From positions 28,163,577 to 28,227,576 of the forward strand of contig CM068842.1 in NCBI GenBank assembly GCA_028554795.2: DNA of 64,000 nt, in the 5' to 3' direction. Origin of the DNA: Sinohyriopsis cumingii (taxonomy: Eukaryota; Mollusca; Bivalvia; Unionida; Unionidae). This document shows, one piece after another, positions 60,546-64,000 of this stretch; positions within the stretch are counted from its first letter, which is position 1; each line of letters starts with the position of its first letter. The translations under genes and the position numbers were made by a program. The notes beneath the pieces were generated by a model. That model did not search any database. It saw only the letters and a program-made list of their open reading frames with translations, and was not told where the DNA came from.

Positions 60546-61781
60546 ATTTGCGAATTAACTTTTTAATTTGTTTGCTATGGCATTGCTGCTGTTATATGCG
60601 TAATAAAAGAAACTTGATGGTGAATTTAAACTTGGTGTTTTAAAATTATTGTTATCGTATGACTTTGAATACTATACCCTCTATGATTTATGTCAGTCAT
60701 TCAGTCATGAAAAGAACTTATATAGACCTTTTGGTATGGCTCAAATCTTCAAAACCCGATCAGAAATATGAAATAATTTAATTGTGCGTATCACACAATG
60801 AAGTATTTGTTAATTTCAAGTCACGCCTTATCACAATTTGGCTTTATAAACATTTATAATATTCATCATTCAGTTACAAATATAGACGATACTTGTCCTA
60901 TAAGTAACAATTCTCTCTGCTGCTTTTTATATCGCGTAAAAAATCGATAACGGTGATAAGTTATTTACCGACGATATTTGACAAAGCCAGATAGACTAAT
61001 CAGTAGAAAGACTAATTACAAAGTCAGATGAACTAATTAATAGATGGACTAATTACAAAGCTAGATTGAATAATTAATAACGCCCAAAGAGCCTTTATAA
61101 GGTTCTAACTTGCATGATACTGTACTCTCTTATACTTATTTTTCCGAATGACAACATAAAATAAAAAATCAAACTGAAAACCACTGTTAGGATTATAATC
61201 ATTCAAATTTATAAATATTAACTAAATGTTGTATTCAATCCATTTTCATTGCAAAATTGGTGAGAGTATAATGTGACAATCTTTGGAGGAGATAACTAAT
61301 GGATATAACCTGTCATTGGTTATTATGAATTTCGTCAATGTAACTCGTAATTTCAAGGATATAATTTAATAAATAATTCTCTAACTCTAAACCAGTATGA
61401 GAAACAGAATTTCAGTTTGTCTGCTTAAAGAATTGTCAATAATGTTCCTGTTCCAATATCCGATACACCCAATATAGGCATGATTGTTTTTGTTCTTCAG
61501 TTTCCATGACACGCAGCATGATCAGTATATCGCAAAGATACGAATCGAGAACAGTTATATTGCATTGTGCAAAGACGTGTTGAACATATTCGTTTAGGGT
61601 TTTTGATATTTTCTAATAATGAATGCTAAGGTGCCTTAGTAGAAAGAGTCGGACTAACAGAATGAAGAATGATTGCATAAATGTCTATATGACTGTTGAT
61701 TTGTCATAAATAATCATTTCAGCAGTCTGCAAAAACAGAAATAGTATCGAATTCAATATAACGAATAAAAATGAACAGAGA

Positions 61782-61785
<4 letters not shown>
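60546..61785. other. No supported feature
   Basis: AT-rich; a short internal direct repeat (GACTAATTACAAAG) near 61,010-61,060. Confidence 0.45.

Positions 61786-61842
<57 letters not shown>
61786..61842. repeat. (GA)n microsatellite
   Basis: About 25 GA units. It explains the Ser-Leu frame on the minus strand. Confidence 0.95.
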
Positions 61843-61844
<2 letters not shown>

Positions 61845-62699
61845 AGGGTGCACATAGTTAGGAGGAGATACAGCATCAAAACCACTATTGATTACAACAT
61901 ACCCACCAACAACACACAGGCTAATAAGGAAATATATAAAAGCGTTAAACGATAATTTTATAGAACATAAAAAGCATTTAATCCATGCTTCACTCGTGTA
62001 TTAATACAAGTAGCCTCTGAACAGAAAAATATTCAGTAAAAAGAGTGAAGAATATATTATTTTGTTTTGGTTACCACGATCAATGTTATCAGAACAGTCA
62101 CCTAAGCGAATAATTAATGCACACTTCTCCCTATCGTACAATGCATGCAGGCATGCAACGCAAGTAACATTAATGCGTTACATAAGAACAGTTACCTATC
62201 TACAGTAATAATTCGATCGCACCTGTCAAGATATTACAATATAAGGTTATGCAGGTAAAGTAAATAAGATTTGAGATAAAACAGAATTAGAATAGCCAAA
62301 TGAAACGAATGAAAAAAGTAAATAAATAATACTGAGTTTGCACAGGACCTGCATATTTATGAATAAAGGATTTCACATTGCTGATTGTTGACGTAATTAT
62401 TATGGTACGTATAATAAAGTATGCTTCATAAGCAAAAATATACAACATTAAGTATGGAATAATTCAACTTTTAAAATAGAATAAACAAAGCAGCTCTTAG
62501 ATAATGTAAGAACCGATGTAAGAAGTGGAGACAAAACGAGAGATTAATGTGTACATGACCAATTTAAAACCGGATTTTCGGCTTACTACGATTATGTTTG
62601 AAGTTGCGTTAACTTGGGATACACATCATTAGTTCTTTTCTTGTTATTGGAGTAAAATTATATTGATAACTGTGTCATGACATGGACATGATAGAGATC

Positions 62700-63130
62700 T
62701 TTTTGAGTACACTGTGATGCAGGGTGTGGATTTTATCATGGGACGTCATCGAGGGTTAAATTTCATATCTCTTTCCATCTGAAGTTTTTTGTAGAAGACC
62801 TTGCCATCAAATATCAAGAAGGAACATTTATTAGCGTTTAATTTGTTTTATAGTTGGAACAATTTCTCAACCAGTTTCTGACTTTGATTTGTCACATCCT
62901 TATAGATGAACAGTTTGTCTTCACTTCCGTTCAACATTTCATGATTTGCTAGACTCAGAAGCTTCGCAATTGTCTTGTCAGCTCTGAATTTGACTATTAT
63001 CGGTGCGTTCGCATTTGTAATGTTTAGCAAAGGTGTGATCTTTCCAGGTCTTCAGAATTAACGTTTTGGATTGTTTTTGTTCCAACGTACTTATCAACGC
63101 CTGGAGTTTAAGTCTTGAATTGTTGTTTAA
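62700..63130 (-). pseudogene. Possible LINE ORF1-like fossil
   Basis: The minus-strand frame near 63,050-62,848 reads GKITPLLNITNANAPIIVKF then KLLSLANHEMLNGSEDKLF and IYKDVTNQSQKLVEKLF, and after a stop CSFLIFDGKVFYKK. 'PIIVKF...IYxxxDxTxxxQKLxEKL...xxDGKVFxKK' resembles the C-terminal part of L1-type ORF1 and similar invertebrate proteins. The upstream frame (63196-62978) has a helical stretch rich in Leu and Lys, compatible with a coiled coil. Identification is tentative. Confidence 0.4.
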
Positions 63131-63285
63131 GTTAGCGGTGGAAAACCTATAAAATTCAAATATCAAATATAAAATATTTACAATTTGAAAGGGCATATAA
63201 ATATAACATATAAATACAAATACAAACTTTCAGCTAGATTGTCTAATATTGCATCAATTCATTGTATTATGTAATATTTGACATA

Positions 63286-63357
63286 TTTATCATTTTCTCA
63301 CAGTTATAAAGCAAAGTCCAATTTATCATTTTCTCACAGTTATAAAGCAAAGTCCAA
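63286..63357. repeat. 36-bp tandem duplication
   Basis: ATTTATCATTTTCTCACAGT followed by TATAAAGCAAAGTCCA occurs twice in a row. Confidence 0.9.
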
Positions 63358-63904
63358 TAGCAATAGTATCCAGTTAACAGAATGTGGATTTAAATATATA
63401 GCTTAATACTATTAATACAGATAGAGAAGAACATCGATCAGAATAAGTTGCAAAGGATATACTTTGGACCATTAAAAGGAAAAGAAAATAAGAAAGACAA
63501 CACAAGCTATATAATTTGATAGGAAATTTATTAATGTTTTAAAAAGAGAAGAAAAACGTACCTTAGAAAGGAAAATACAAACGGGAAGAAATTAGTTACA
63601 ACATATTGTATTGCCGAGAAGATAACAAAAATTAAGACAAAGGAAATGGATTTCATACTTACATAGCAGAAATGAAATAGTAATGTCATTTTTCTCGGTT
63701 GAAAAGTGACACCTCTATTCAGTCTTTTTTATTATCATTTACACACTGTATTCTTCAGGATAAACAATTCAACCTTAAAATTTTAGTATAAAAACTTCTA
63801 TTTGTACCTCGAAACTTGTATTTCAAGAAAATCTATGGTATGAAGGATATCTGTCTATATATCTATTACTATCTATTAATATATCATTTCTGCCGTGGAG
63901 GATA

Positions 63905-63945
63905 TCTCTGTCTCTGTCTCTGTCTGTCTGTCTGTCTGTCTGTCT

Positions 63946-64000
<55 letters not shown>
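63905..64000. repeat. Compound (TCTG)n/(CT)n microsatellite at the window edge
   Basis: GTCTCT, then GTCT units, then CT to the last base. Confidence 0.95.

Noticed and set aside
61685-61885. Ser-Leu-rich membrane peptide
   Set aside because: Product of the (GA)n tract read on the minus strand.
63600-63730. First opsin exon (donor GTAAGT near 63,668)
   Set aside because: The donor and phase could fit, but the peptide has no start codon or TM1 start and is not convincing.

Overview
The window is AT-rich, intron-bearing animal DNA, most likely from a lophotrochozoan and probably a mollusc. The grounds are an invertebrate-type opsin gene with GT-AG introns, several tRNA-derived SINEs of two or three families with lophotrochozoan-style tails, long TA, GA and CT microsatellites, decayed LINE and LTR elements, and integrated Polinton/Maverick (adintovirus-like) virus elements. 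The species cannot be fixed from the sequence.

Region 1 (1-8707) is the right-hand part of a decayed Polinton-like element. Leftmost is a truncated P-loop ATPase. Next come a broken unknown gene, two tandem F-box-like genes, a one-BIR protein and a protein-primed-type family B DNA polymerase pseudogene, all on the minus strand. A double CCHC-knuckle gene follows on the plus strand. Last is a divergent pair of small genes (coiled-coil/basic on minus, Arg-rich on plus). The element ends in tandem repeats and a terminal ACT at 8707, abutting a host repeat whose uninterrupted copies are seen elsewhere in the window.

The most striking observation is that both genes of this last pair end in textbook metazoan histone-mRNA 3' stem-loops (stem, TTTC loop, ACCCA flank and a purine-rich downstream element). 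They diverge from a promoter with two TATA boxes, inverted CCAAT boxes and an E-box/CRE. Other genes of the same element carry AATAAA. This suggests a viral element that expressed two genes through the host's replication-dependent histone pathway.

Region 2 (8.7-35 kb) is repeat-rich intergenic DNA. It holds three copies of a dispersed repeat, a P2X7-like domain fossil, a THAP-domain fossil, a second polymerase relic (15.5-15.96 kb), a 49-bp satellite and TA tract, an LTR-element fossil with a proline-tRNA-like primer site and gag, a 42-bp minisatellite, and a tandemly duplicated 1.26-kb palindrome-bearing unit.

Region 3 (35.4-39.1 kb) is another viral fossil on the minus strand: double-jelly-roll capsid-like protein, a small capsid-associated-like protein, an adenain-type protease and a fibre-like protein with phage-style repeats.

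Region 4 (43.6-57.9 kb) is the only convincing host gene, a minus-strand opsin. Four exons join in phase, a likely 40-nt micro-exon follows, and the first and last exons were not found. LINE and SINE relics lie in its introns. Region 5 (58-64 kb) is non-coding, with microsatellites and two decayed LINE fragments.
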